The notes under the pieces are model-generated. The model was not told the DNA's origin. It made no database searches and saw only the letters and a list, made by a program, of their open reading frames with translations. Positions 7,823-14,556 of a DNA stretch of 20,328 nt are shown in pieces. Both the position numbers and the translations under genes were made by a program. The stretch comes from Prevotellaceae bacterium (lineage in GTDB: Bacteria > Bacteroidota > Bacteroidia > Bacteroidales > UBA932), in NCBI GenBank assembly GCA_031259225.1, contig JAIRLT010000263.1, positions 1 through 20,328 on the forward strand, read 5' to 3'. The first letter of the stretch is position 1. Every line of letters begins with the position of its first letter.

Positions 7823-8214
7823 ACACTTTTTAACTCTTCTTCCGTAATATGCATCGCATCGGCATATTTCTTCAGTATGGATGCGTCTACTTGTAAAAAC
7901 GCCTTTGCTTCCAGGTGCTTTTTGATTGTTTTTTTCGGCAGTCCCGTGTATGCTGCCAGCAGGGGAATGTCCAGCAAGCACATTCTTATATGATAAGCCA
8001 AAGGGCTTTTTTTGCCGGCAAGGACTTCCTGCCGGATTGTTTCCGCTTCTTTTGAAATATATTCCCACGTTAATGACAGGGCGTCGTGTTTCGCCTTGCA
8101 GCCCGCGCTAAGCACTTGCCGGTAATTCCCCTGTTCATCCAGGGCATAATAAACATTACGAAGCTGTGTGTTTCCGGAGGATTGTTCTTCTTGCAGCGCT
8201 TCTTCTATTTTCAT
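7819..8214 (-). CDS. Small helix-turn-helix-like protein of the operon, function unknown
   Basis: This is a 131-residue soluble, mostly helical protein. Its last 60 residues, with PLLAAYTGLPKKTIKKHL followed by LKKYADAMHITEEEL, look like a Cro/C1-type or related helix-turn-helix. The N-terminal half is not recognisable. A segment YYALDEQGNY near residue 22 mirrors YYALDEAGNV in the ketosynthase encoded just upstream. The gene begins 4 bases after the ketosynthase stop and overlaps the BtrH-type gene by 4 bases, so it is made with them. It could be an operon-specific regulator or a small structural partner. The HTH assignment is by eye and uncertain. Confidence 0.75.
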   Translation of the reverse strand: MKIEEALQEEQSSGNTQLRNVYYALDEQGNYRQVLSAGCKAKHDALSLTWEYISKEAETIRQEVLAGKKSPLAYHIRMCLLDIPLLAAYTGLPKKTIKKHLEAKAFLQVDASILKKYADAMHITEEELKSV

Positions 8215-8218
8215 AGTC

Positions 8219-9355
8219 TTAACAAACGGTTAATAGCGAATATCCATACGAAAAGCGGGCGCTTTCCGGGATCATTAAAAGTATTTTTTGCCCCTGCTTC
8301 AACATTCCCGAATGCACCAGTTCTTCGAGCATGATGAAATTGGACGCCGACGCGACATTGCCTACTTTCTGCAAATTCAAAAACCATTTCTCTTCCGGAA
8401 TGGCAAATCCCAGTGATGCCAGTTCATCAAAGATTTTATCCTTGAAAAACATGGACGACAAGTGCGGTAAAAACCAGTCAATGTCTTCCGGGCGGAGGTT
8501 CCTTTTTTGCACGGTTTCCATAAAAAACCGACCGCCCAGTTTCACAATGTGTTCGTCGAGCAAGCGCGTATTCTGTTTCAATGCAAACAACGACCGGGAA
8601 AGCCATTCGTCTTCCGGGAACAGCGTCCAGCCCAGTAACTCGCCCTGCGCATTCTTTTCCCCGCCGGCATACATGCACGTTTCTACCTCGTGGGCGTACG
8701 AACAAATATCTATCCAGTCAATTTTCAGGGAGCAGCCGGAGCGGGCAGGTTCGGTTTGCAAGAGCAGCGCTGCCGCCCCGTCGGACAGCATCCACCGCAA
8801 AAACTCTTTTTCAAATGCCAGCACTGGTTTTTTGTCCAATTCCTTTAACCGTTCCATTTCGACGGTGAAGTTTTTGGCAAGCATCCATGCCGAAGGGCGT
8901 TCGGACGCGACGCATACCGCATTGTTTTTCCCGCCCGACAAAAGCGAGAGGTAAGCATACTTTAATGCCTGTATCCCAACACAGCACGAACCGGCAAAAG
9001 AAACCACTTCCGCATTTTTCCCGCCCAACAAGCCATGCACCATCACCCCGTGCGAGGGGACAAGTTGTTCCGGCGAAGCCGTACCCGCCGCCAACAACTC
9101 CATATCCCCGATGAAGAAACCGTAATCACATAATTTTTTAATGGCTTGCACCGCCATTTGAACGCTCGTATGCGTTACATTACCGGCTTCATCCAGAGCG
9201 TAATAACGTGTCTTTATGCCATTATTTTTCAGCACAAGACGTTTAGCGTGCGAGGGGATATTGTCAATCATCCCCAAATATTTTTCCATGTCGTTATTAC
9301 CGACCGGCTGGTTGGGGAAAAAAGTTGAAAACGCCGTAATGTAGATTTCTTTCAT
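8219..9355 (-). CDS. 3-oxoacyl-ACP synthase III-like protein (KAS III / FabH superfamily)
   Basis: This 378-residue thiolase-fold enzyme has an apparently intact KAS III triad. Numbered from ATG 9355, these are Cys125 in SCCVGIQAL, His298 in WFLPHLSS and Asn333 in VGNVASAS. KAS III members start chains by condensing an acyl-CoA with malonyl-ACP, and relatives such as DarB and CerJ condense or transfer unusual acyl groups, so either role fits here. It is the first gene of the operon. I reject the in-frame ATG at 9391 because the TATCTTTG -7 box (9367-9360) lies between it and ATG 9355, whose MKEIYITAFSTFFP is a typical family N-terminus. The transcript would have almost no leader. The 207-residue plus-strand frame across it is an antisense shadow. 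Confidence 0.88.
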   Translation of the reverse strand: MKEIYITAFSTFFPNQPVGNNDMEKYLGMIDNIPSHAKRLVLKNNGIKTRYYALDEAGNVTHTSVQMAVQAIKKLCDYGFFIGDMELLAAGTASPEQLVPSHGVMVHGLLGGKNAEVVSFAGSCCVGIQALKYAYLSLLSGGKNNAVCVASERPSAWMLAKNFTVEMERLKELDKKPVLAFEKEFLRWMLSDGAAALLLQTEPARSGCSLKIDWIDICSYAHEVETCMYAGGEKNAQGELLGWTLFPEDEWLSRSLFALKQNTRLLDEHIVKLGGRFFMETVQKRNLRPEDIDWFLPHLSSMFFKDKIFDELASLGFAIPEEKWFLNLQKVGNVASASNFIMLEELVHSGMLKQGQKILLMIPESARFSYGYSLLTVC

Positions 9356-9359
9356 CCTG

Positions 9360-9392
9360 CAAAGATACAAAATTCTCGTATTATGGAACAAA
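9360..9392 (-). promoter_or_regulatory. Promoter of the KAS/BtrH/ABC operon (-33 TTTG, -7 TATCTTTG)
   Basis: On the minus strand TTTG (9392-9389) is followed, after 21 bases, by TATCTTTG (9367-9360). This agrees with the Bacteroides consensus of TTG/TTTG about 20 bases before TAnnTTTG. Only four bases separate the -7 box from the ATG at 9355, so the mRNA is probably leaderless or nearly so. Confidence 0.75.
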
Positions 9393-9404
9393 GAACACTG
9401 AGAA

Positions 9405-9436
9405 ATTTACAGATTTACGGATTTACTTATTTACAG
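9405..9436 (+). repeat. Four tandem ATTTACNN octamers, right copy of the operon-flanking repeat
   Basis: ATTTAC occurs at 9405, 9413, 9421 and 9429, each followed by a two-base spacer. TAGCCTGGCGCCG follows at about 9439. The inner 14 bases (9413-9426) are identical to the minus strand at 2202-2215, and the order of the elements is the same, so the two copies are inverted relative to each other. Confidence 0.7.
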
Positions 9437-9529
9437 GTTTAGCCTGGCGCCGAAAACAATTCATATGTGGTAACATGACCTCATTGAACTTATCGTTTAT
9501 TTTAATACACGGTTCTAAAATGTTTTTTA

Positions 9530-9537
9530 TACCTTTG
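9530..9537 (+). promoter_or_regulatory. Probable -7 box (TACCTTTG) for the SPFH repeat protein
   Basis: TACCTTTG matches TAnnTTTG on the plus strand, in the intergenic region before the SPFH gene. No clear -33 TTG is present. It would give a leader of about 215 bases. Confidence 0.45.
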
Positions 9538-9758
9538 TATTGTTTTTAAGTCAGGTTAGAGATAAATTGCGATTTACGTTATTACTAATCATCATAACGT
9601 GGTAAAACAAATTTCAATGGACAGGCTGCCTGATATTAGTTTATCGCTAATGGTAGTTAGGCATAAACAGGTTCTTCAACAAATGGTTTTTTTATGTCTA
9701 TATGTACAAAATAGCGAACAAGATATTGGAAAGAGTTCTCTACTAAAAAATAAAAAAT
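9538..9758 (+). other. Long 5' leader or intergenic stretch with two inverted repeats
   Basis: Between the likely promoter and the ATG at 9759 I see ACGTTAT/ATAACGT (9576-9582 and 9594-9600) and GTTTAT/ATAAAC (9639-9644 and 9663-9668). A 92-residue frame beginning at 9599 runs into the SPFH gene in another phase and shows no protein-like features. I see no known riboswitch. Together with 9393-9529 this is a 366-base gap without a convincing gene. Confidence 0.4.
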
Positions 9759-12125
9759 ATGGAAAATTTAACTGCTTTATTACCGCCTTGGGGAATAGTT
9801 ATTATTGCTATTCTTGGTTTATGGCTTCTGTTGAAAGGTTTGGTAAATGTGGGATCAACTCAAATTGCTACCGTTGAAAGAAAGTATATCGGCAAAGAAA
9901 TGGGCAATGGTCGCACGGTTGCACTTCCCGGGGAAGTTGGTATTCAGGCAAGGATCCTTGGTCCCGGCTTGCATTTTCTGATCCCTTTTTTTCAAAAAGC
10001 GCGAAAATACCCTTATATCGTTATTAGAGATAATCAGATAGGGTTAGTAGAAGCAATTACCGGCGCGCCTATTCCCGAAGGGAAATTTATGGCAGAAGCG
10101 ATCGACTGTAATACCTTTCAAGACGGCGCGGCTTTTCTCAAAAATGGAGGTCAGAAGGGTCCCCAAATAGCTATCCTTCCTCCGGGAGAGCACCGGATTA
10201 ATCCGTACCTGTTTAAAGTTAGCGTGCAAAATGCCATAAAAGTTGGCGACAATCAAGTGGGGATTATAGAATCCATTGCAGGCGATCCAATTCCTCCCGG
10301 GCATATTATGGCGCAGTCTGTAAAATGTAATTTATTTCAGGATGGCATAGCATTTCTCAAAAACGGAGGTCAAAAAGGACCTCAATTGGACATCCTGACC
10401 CCGGGATATTACCGTATCAACACGTATCTTTTTAAAGTGAGGATAGAAAATGCCGTAGAAGTGCCCGGCGGATATATCCGTATGGTTACTTCGATTGATG
10501 GAGAAAAAATTCCCGACGGACAAATTCTCGCCAAGAAAGTAGAAGGGCATTCTAATTTTGAAAAAGGAGACATTTTCCTCCAGAATGGGGGTCAGAAAGG
10601 TCGGCAAATCCAGCATCTGATGCCCGGGACATACCGCATTAATACAAGCCTGTTTGAAGTCAGTGATGCTGTTAAGTGGATAGAAATCGGTCCTGATGAA
10701 GTAGGGATTACTACCACATTGGAAGGGAAACCGATTACCGATAGCGGTAAAATTGCAGCCGATGAAGTTCCTTTGGATAAGCACAGTAATTTTCAGGATG
10801 CCGCGGCATTCCTGGAAAATTGTGGTCAAAAAGGGCTTCAAATACCGGTATTACGGGCAGGCGCTTATGCTATTAATCCGTGGTTTGCGTCTGTTGAAAA
10901 ACAACCCATGGTCAAAGTCGGTATTGGCGAATGTGCTGTAATTACCAGCTTCGTCGGAGAAGAATGGAAACAAAATACAGAAGACTCCGTAGAAAATAAC
11001 AGGGTGAATGCAAAGCTTGTACCTGTCGGCTATAAAGGAATTTGGCATACCCCGTTAGGTCCCGGTAAACACCCGCTCAATCCGAAAACGTGCAGGTGGG
11101 ATATTGTGCCTACCGTACAGGTGGTTTTGAGCTGGGATAATGCCAAAACAGAAGATAAATCCTTAACGTATGAATACGATAAGGATTTGCGTACCATTGT
11201 GCTGCGTACGGCAGACGCATTTGATGTTTCCATGACCGTACAAGTAATGTTCCATATTCCAATGGGTAAGGCGCCTGCCGTAGTGGCTGATTTGGGTTCC
11301 ATGAGAGACATGATTTCTCAAGTATTAGAACCGGCTGTGAGTTCTCATTTCCGTAATGCGGCACAAAAGGTAAAAGCATTAGATCTTTACACCCAGCGGA
11401 TGGAACTGGCAGAAGCCGCTAAGAAAAAGATTTCCGAAGTATTGGCTCTTTATCATATTGAGTCGCGAGACGTAATGATTACGGATGTGATTTTACCGGA
11501 ATCTATTGTTAAACCTGTGAAACAGGCTGCCATTGCCATTGAAGAAGAAAAACAGTACAAGAGCGAAGAACAGGCGCAAAATGCACGTAAGAATTTGGAG
11601 TTTGCTAAAAAACAAGCGGACATGCAAGAAGCATTGGTGGAATCGGAACGTCAAATCGAGATTTCAAAAAACAATGCCGAAGCTACAGCCAAAAAGGCAG
11701 AAGGAGATAAGAAAGCCCAAATTCTTAAAGCCGAAGCAAGCGCTGCGGAAATTGCACTTGTTGCAAATGCCAATGCTCAGAAAGTAGAACAGGTGGGTTT
11801 AGCTGAAGCCAAAGTAATCCTTGAACAGGGCAAAGCGCAGGCAGAAGCGTATAAACTATCTCAGGAAGCATTGGGTACCGACTATGCCCGCTTGCAGATT
11901 ATCGAAGCCATTGCAAAGAACCGGTTACAAATCATTCCACAAAACATCATCGCCGGCGGCGGAGAGTCCGGATCCGGTATTATTAATCAATTCTTGGGAG
12001 TACGAATGTTAGAAGAATTGACGGGCAGACCGTTTAATTCGAAAACAGACGAAATCCCGACGTCCACAACTCATCTTGCAGACATTTTGCAGCAAAGGAA
12101 AGAGGGGAAAAAAGAGAAAAAATAA
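9759..12125 (+). CDS. Membrane-anchored SPFH/flotillin-like protein with four vault-like tandem repeats
   Basis: The protein has 788 residues. A membrane helix (about 10-27) is followed by a short PG-rich segment (ILGPGLHFLIPFF). Four tandem repeats come next, at about 86-158, 159-232, 233-306 and 307-382. Each repeat contains a GDxIPxG-like turn, a FQDGxAFLxNGGQKGPQ block and an LxPGxYRINxxLFxV block. A degenerate fifth unit (383-452) precedes an SPFH/band 7 domain (about 454-590). An Ala/Glu/Lys-rich coiled coil (about 590-700) and a C-terminal tail ending in a KEGKKEKK cluster complete it. Flotillin-type proteins form large membrane-attached oligomers that organise membrane domains. The repeat-then-SPFH-then-coil order resembles major vault protein, whose shoulder is an SPFH fold. 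It is divergent from the KAS operon and monocistronic as far as visible. Function beyond membrane scaffolding is unknown. Confidence 0.9.
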   Translation: MENLTALLPPWGIVIIAILGLWLLLKGLVNVGSTQIATVERKYIGKEMGNGRTVALPGEVGIQARILGPGLHFLIPFFQKARKYPYIVIRDNQIGLVEAITGAPIPEGKFMAEAIDCNTFQDGAAFLKNGGQKGPQIAILPPGEHRINPYLFKVSVQNAIKVGDNQVGIIESIAGDPIPPGHIMAQSVKCNLFQDGIAFLKNGGQKGPQLDILTPGYYRINTYLFKVRIENAVEVPGGYIRMVTSIDGEKIPDGQILAKKVEGHSNFEKGDIFLQNGGQKGRQIQHLMPGTYRINTSLFEVSDAVKWIEIGPDEVGITTTLEGKPITDSGKIAADEVPLDKHSNFQDAAAFLENCGQKGLQIPVLRAGAYAINPWFASVEKQPMVKVGIGECAVITSFVGEEWKQNTEDSVENNRVNAKLVPVGYKGIWHTPLGPGKHPLNPKTCRWDIVPTVQVVLSWDNAKTEDKSLTYEYDKDLRTIVLRTADAFDVSMTVQVMFHIPMGKAPAVVADLGSMRDMISQVLEPAVSSHFRNAAQKVKALDLYTQRMELAEAAKKKISEVLALYHIESRDVMITDVILPESIVKPVKQAAIAIEEEKQYKSEEQAQNARKNLEFAKKQADMQEALVESERQIEISKNNAEATAKKAEGDKKAQILKAEASAAEIALVANANAQKVEQVGLAEAKVILEQGKAQAEAYKLSQEALGTDYARLQIIEAIAKNRLQIIPQNIIAGGGESGSGIINQFLGVRMLEELTGRPFNSKTDEIPTSTTHLADILQQRKEGKKEKK

Positions 12126-12386
12126 CCCGTGCTATGGGATACTGCTAAGTTAGTATCAGGGCTATCCGCTACAAAAAGAAACGAACGGGCGGTTTACGAA
12201 AGAGGGCGTTTTTTTACGAAACTCGACGGAAAGAACATGCAAAACGTGAGGTGGCAAGGTATTCGAGATGCCCGATGGGATAGATAGCCACGTTCAACCA
12301 ATAACCGGTATTAACCTGCGGTTGGGCGTGCATATTTACACCCCTTTTTTATTTGTATTTTTTTCACTACCTTTGCGTCCCAAAAA
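12126..12386 (+). other. Intergenic region with hairpins, no gene seen
   Basis: This 261-base gap holds GATACT/AGTATC (12138-12143 and 12152-12157), a GTGGC/GCCAC pair (12251-12255 and 12287-12291), and CAACC/GGTTG (12295-12299 and 12320-12324). None is followed by a clean T run, so I cannot name a terminator for the SPFH gene or a non-coding RNA. Confidence 0.35.
12368..12375 (+). promoter_or_regulatory. -7 box (TACCTTTG) of the tRNA-Leu gene
   Basis: TACCTTTG lies 11 bases before the tRNA 5' end, a sensible distance for a start just upstream of the mature tRNA. No -33 TTG is found at the usual spacing. Confidence 0.6.
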
Positions 12387-12469
12387 GCGGGCATGGCGTA
12401 ATTTGGTAGCCGCGCCAGACTTAGGATCTGGTGCCGTAAGGCGTGGGGGTTCGAGTCCCTTTGCCCGCA
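12387..12469 (+). tRNA. tRNA-Leu (anticodon UAG)
   Basis: The acceptor arms GCGGGCA (12387-12393) and TGCCCGC (12462-12468) pair perfectly, with discriminator A at 12469. The anticodon stem CCAGA/TCTGG encloses loop CTTAGGA, giving anticodon TAG (12422-12424). A long variable arm and a GGTTCGAGTCC T-arm follow, as expected for a class II leucine tRNA. CCA is not encoded. Confidence 0.97.
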
Positions 12470-12543
12470 CAATAAAACGTGATTAGTTGATGACATAACG
12501 GAATTTCGTAATCTGATATCAGTATCCAATATTAAAACAGTTC

Positions 12544-13872
12544 ATGAATATAACACAGAAAAAAATCGACGACTTAACAGCCACTCTTACGCTAACTATT
12601 GAAAAAAGCGACTACGAACCACTGGTGAAAAAGAATTTGAATGATTTCCGTCGCAAAGCGGAAATCAAGGGTTTTCGCCCGGGCATGGCGCCGGTGAGCT
12701 TGGTTGAAAAAATGCACGGGCGTGCGGCATTGTTTGAAGAAATACATAAATTATTGCCGGAAAGCTTGAGTAAATATATTGAAGATAACAAGCTAAACCT
12801 GTTGGGCGAACCCATTCCCAGCGACGCCGCAGAAAAGCAAAATATGGAAGATCCCGATAATCTCAAATTTGATTTTGAAATAGGATTTGCGCCGGATATT
12901 GCATTTACCCTTTCGGAAAAAGATAAAATTCCTTTTTACAATATCACGATAACCGAAGAGGATAAAGCAATGCAAAAGGAAATCATTCTAAAACAATACG
13001 GGCAAGTGACCGCAACGGAAACCATTACCGGAAAAGACGAATACCTGCAAGTGGACTTAGTGCAAGACGGGAAGACGATAGAAGATGCTTTTCTTTTTCT
13101 TAAAACTATCGAAAAAAATGCGGTAAAAGAACTGTTTACCGGGAAAAAAGCCGGCGATGAAATCGAAGCGGATGTAAAAAAAATCATCACTAATGAAGCT
13201 GATTTAGCGGAGTTGCTGAAAGTAAAAAAAGGAGAATTAGCGGGTATTGATCCGATATTCACCATAAAGATAAAAGAAGTTAAACGGTTTGTTGCAGCCG
13301 AATTAAATCAAGACTTGTACGACCGTTTGTTCGGCGAAGGCATCGTGAAAAGCGAAGACGAATTTATGCAAAAAATCACCGAACATATTCGTGAAAAATA
13401 CACACATGAAAGCGATTACCGTTTTTCTATTGACGCTTACAACGCTTTGCTGAAGAAAGCGCACATCGAATTGCCTGAAGCATTTTTGAAACGCTGGTTA
13501 AGTTATTCGAACGCCGAAAAAATCGCGCCGGACGTTATTGAAAAAGAATTTCCGGAATTCGCCGACGATTTACGCCAGCAAATGATTCGTGATTATATCC
13601 TGAAAGAACAAAAAATAGAATTAAAGCAGGACGATTTTTTAGAACATGCTAAAAAAATGGCACGGTACCAATTCCAGATGTATGGCATCCACAATGCATC
13701 GGAAGAACAAATCGAATATTATGCCAATAGCATTTTGGCGAATGAAAAGGAATGGAAACGTATCCGCGAAAAGTTGGAAAGCGATAAGGTAATAGATTAC
13801 GTGAAAGCTACTGTAACATTGGATACGAAAGAAATTACAAATGACAAATTGCAAAAACTCTACGAAAAATAA
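12544..13872 (+). CDS. tig: Trigger factor, ribosome-associated chaperone
   Basis: This 442-residue protein has the trigger factor ribosome-binding domain, with the docking loop KGFRPGMAP near residues 42-50. A divergent FKBP-like peptidyl-prolyl isomerase domain follows (about 150-250), then a long helical C-terminal chaperone domain. The diverged isomerase region and total length are as in Bacteroidetes trigger factors. It binds at the ribosome exit tunnel and shields nascent chains. It begins 74 bases after tRNA-Leu, and its stop is 6 bases before clpP, so tig-clpP-clpX form one operon in the widespread conserved order. No clear -7 box is visible between the tRNA and the gene, so co-transcription with the tRNA is possible. 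Confidence 0.96.
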   Translation: MNITQKKIDDLTATLTLTIEKSDYEPLVKKNLNDFRRKAEIKGFRPGMAPVSLVEKMHGRAALFEEIHKLLPESLSKYIEDNKLNLLGEPIPSDAAEKQNMEDPDNLKFDFEIGFAPDIAFTLSEKDKIPFYNITITEEDKAMQKEIILKQYGQVTATETITGKDEYLQVDLVQDGKTIEDAFLFLKTIEKNAVKELFTGKKAGDEIEADVKKIITNEADLAELLKVKKGELAGIDPIFTIKIKEVKRFVAAELNQDLYDRLFGEGIVKSEDEFMQKITEHIREKYTHESDYRFSIDAYNALLKKAHIELPEAFLKRWLSYSNAEKIAPDVIEKEFPEFADDLRQQMIRDYILKEQKIELKQDDFLEHAKKMARYQFQMYGIHNASEEQIEYYANSILANEKEWKRIREKLESDKVIDYVKATVTLDTKEITNDKLQKLYEK

Positions 13873-13878
13873 TCAGTC

Positions 13879-14556
13879 ATGAATACGAATGAATTTCAAA
13901 AATACGCTACCCGGCATCTGGGTGTTAGCAGCTTGGCTTTGCACCGTTATGGCAATGTACATGCCAATTATATCAATCCGACGATTATTGAAGAGCGGCA
14001 GTTGAATGTGGCGTCAATGGATGTGTTTTCGCGCCTGATGATGGATCGCATTATTTTCCTTGGCGTACCTATCAACGACGATGTGGCGAATATTATTGAA
14101 GCGCAACTGTTGTTCCTCGAATCAACCGATGCGAACAAAGATATTCAAATGTACATTAACTCGCCGGGCGGATCGGTGTACGCCGGCTTGGGCATTTACG
14201 ACACCATGCAACTGATAAACCCGAAAGTCGCTACCATTTGCACCGGCATTGCGGCTTCCATGTCGGCTATCCTGCTAACCGCCGGGCATAAGGGACGCCG
14301 TACCGGGCTGCCCCATTCTCGCGTGATGATACACCAACCCATGGGCGGCGCCGAAGGACCGGCGTCGGATATTGAAATCACCGCCCGCGAAATTGTAAAA
14401 CTTAAACGTGAATTGTACGAAATCATTGCTAAACATACGGGAAAACCGGTAGAACAAATAGAAAAAGACGCCGATCGCGACTATTGGATGACCTCACAGG
14501 AAGCCTTGTCGTACGGTATGATTGACGAAATTTTGACCAATGCCAACAAAAAATAA
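13879..14556 (+). CDS. clpP: ATP-dependent Clp protease proteolytic subunit
   Basis: The 225-residue protein has the full ClpP triad: Ser127 in GIAASMSA, His152 in MIHQPMGG and Asp201 in DRDYWM. The INSPGGSVYAGLGIYD segment (93-108) forms the oxyanion and substrate region. The extended N-terminus (about 30 residues before the conserved NPTIIEERQ) matches Bacteroidetes members and includes a propeptide region. ClpP forms the tetradecameric barrel that degrades substrates fed by ClpX. The downstream clpX start overlaps the end of this gene by 17 bases, giving coupled translation of protease and unfoldase. Confidence 0.97.
   Translation: MNTNEFQKYATRHLGVSSLALHRYGNVHANYINPTIIEERQLNVASMDVFSRLMMDRIIFLGVPINDDVANIIEAQLLFLESTDANKDIQMYINSPGGSVYAGLGIYDTMQLINPKVATICTGIAASMSAILLTAGHKGRRTGLPHSRVMIHQPMGGAEGPASDIEITAREIVKLKRELYEIIAKHTGKPVEQIEKDADRDYWMTSQEALSYGMIDEILTNANKK

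Noticed and set aside
7823..8068. Longer N-terminus for the BtrH-type protein
   Set aside because: The added 82 residues lie wholly over the small HTH-like gene and have no family similarity. The conserved domain starts at ATG 7822, which makes a 4-base overlap with that gene.
8331..8954. 207-residue plus-strand open frame
   Set aside because: It lies opposite the KAS III gene, is Ser/Phe-rich without motifs, and the minus-strand frame carries the full catalytic set.
9356..9391. Upstream ATG for the KAS III protein
   Set aside because: The -33/-7 promoter covers this stretch, so it is not transcribed from that promoter.
9599..9877. 92-residue frame before and inside the SPFH gene
   Set aside because: It overlaps the SPFH gene in another phase and shows no recognisable domain.
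10332..10841. 169-residue minus-strand frame
   Set aside because: It is an antisense mirror of the repeats of the SPFH protein, and its own repeats are explained by them.
12191..12220. Terminator after the SPFH gene (GGGCGG...GGGCG then T run)
   Set aside because: The two G-rich segments are direct copies and not complementary, so no stem forms.
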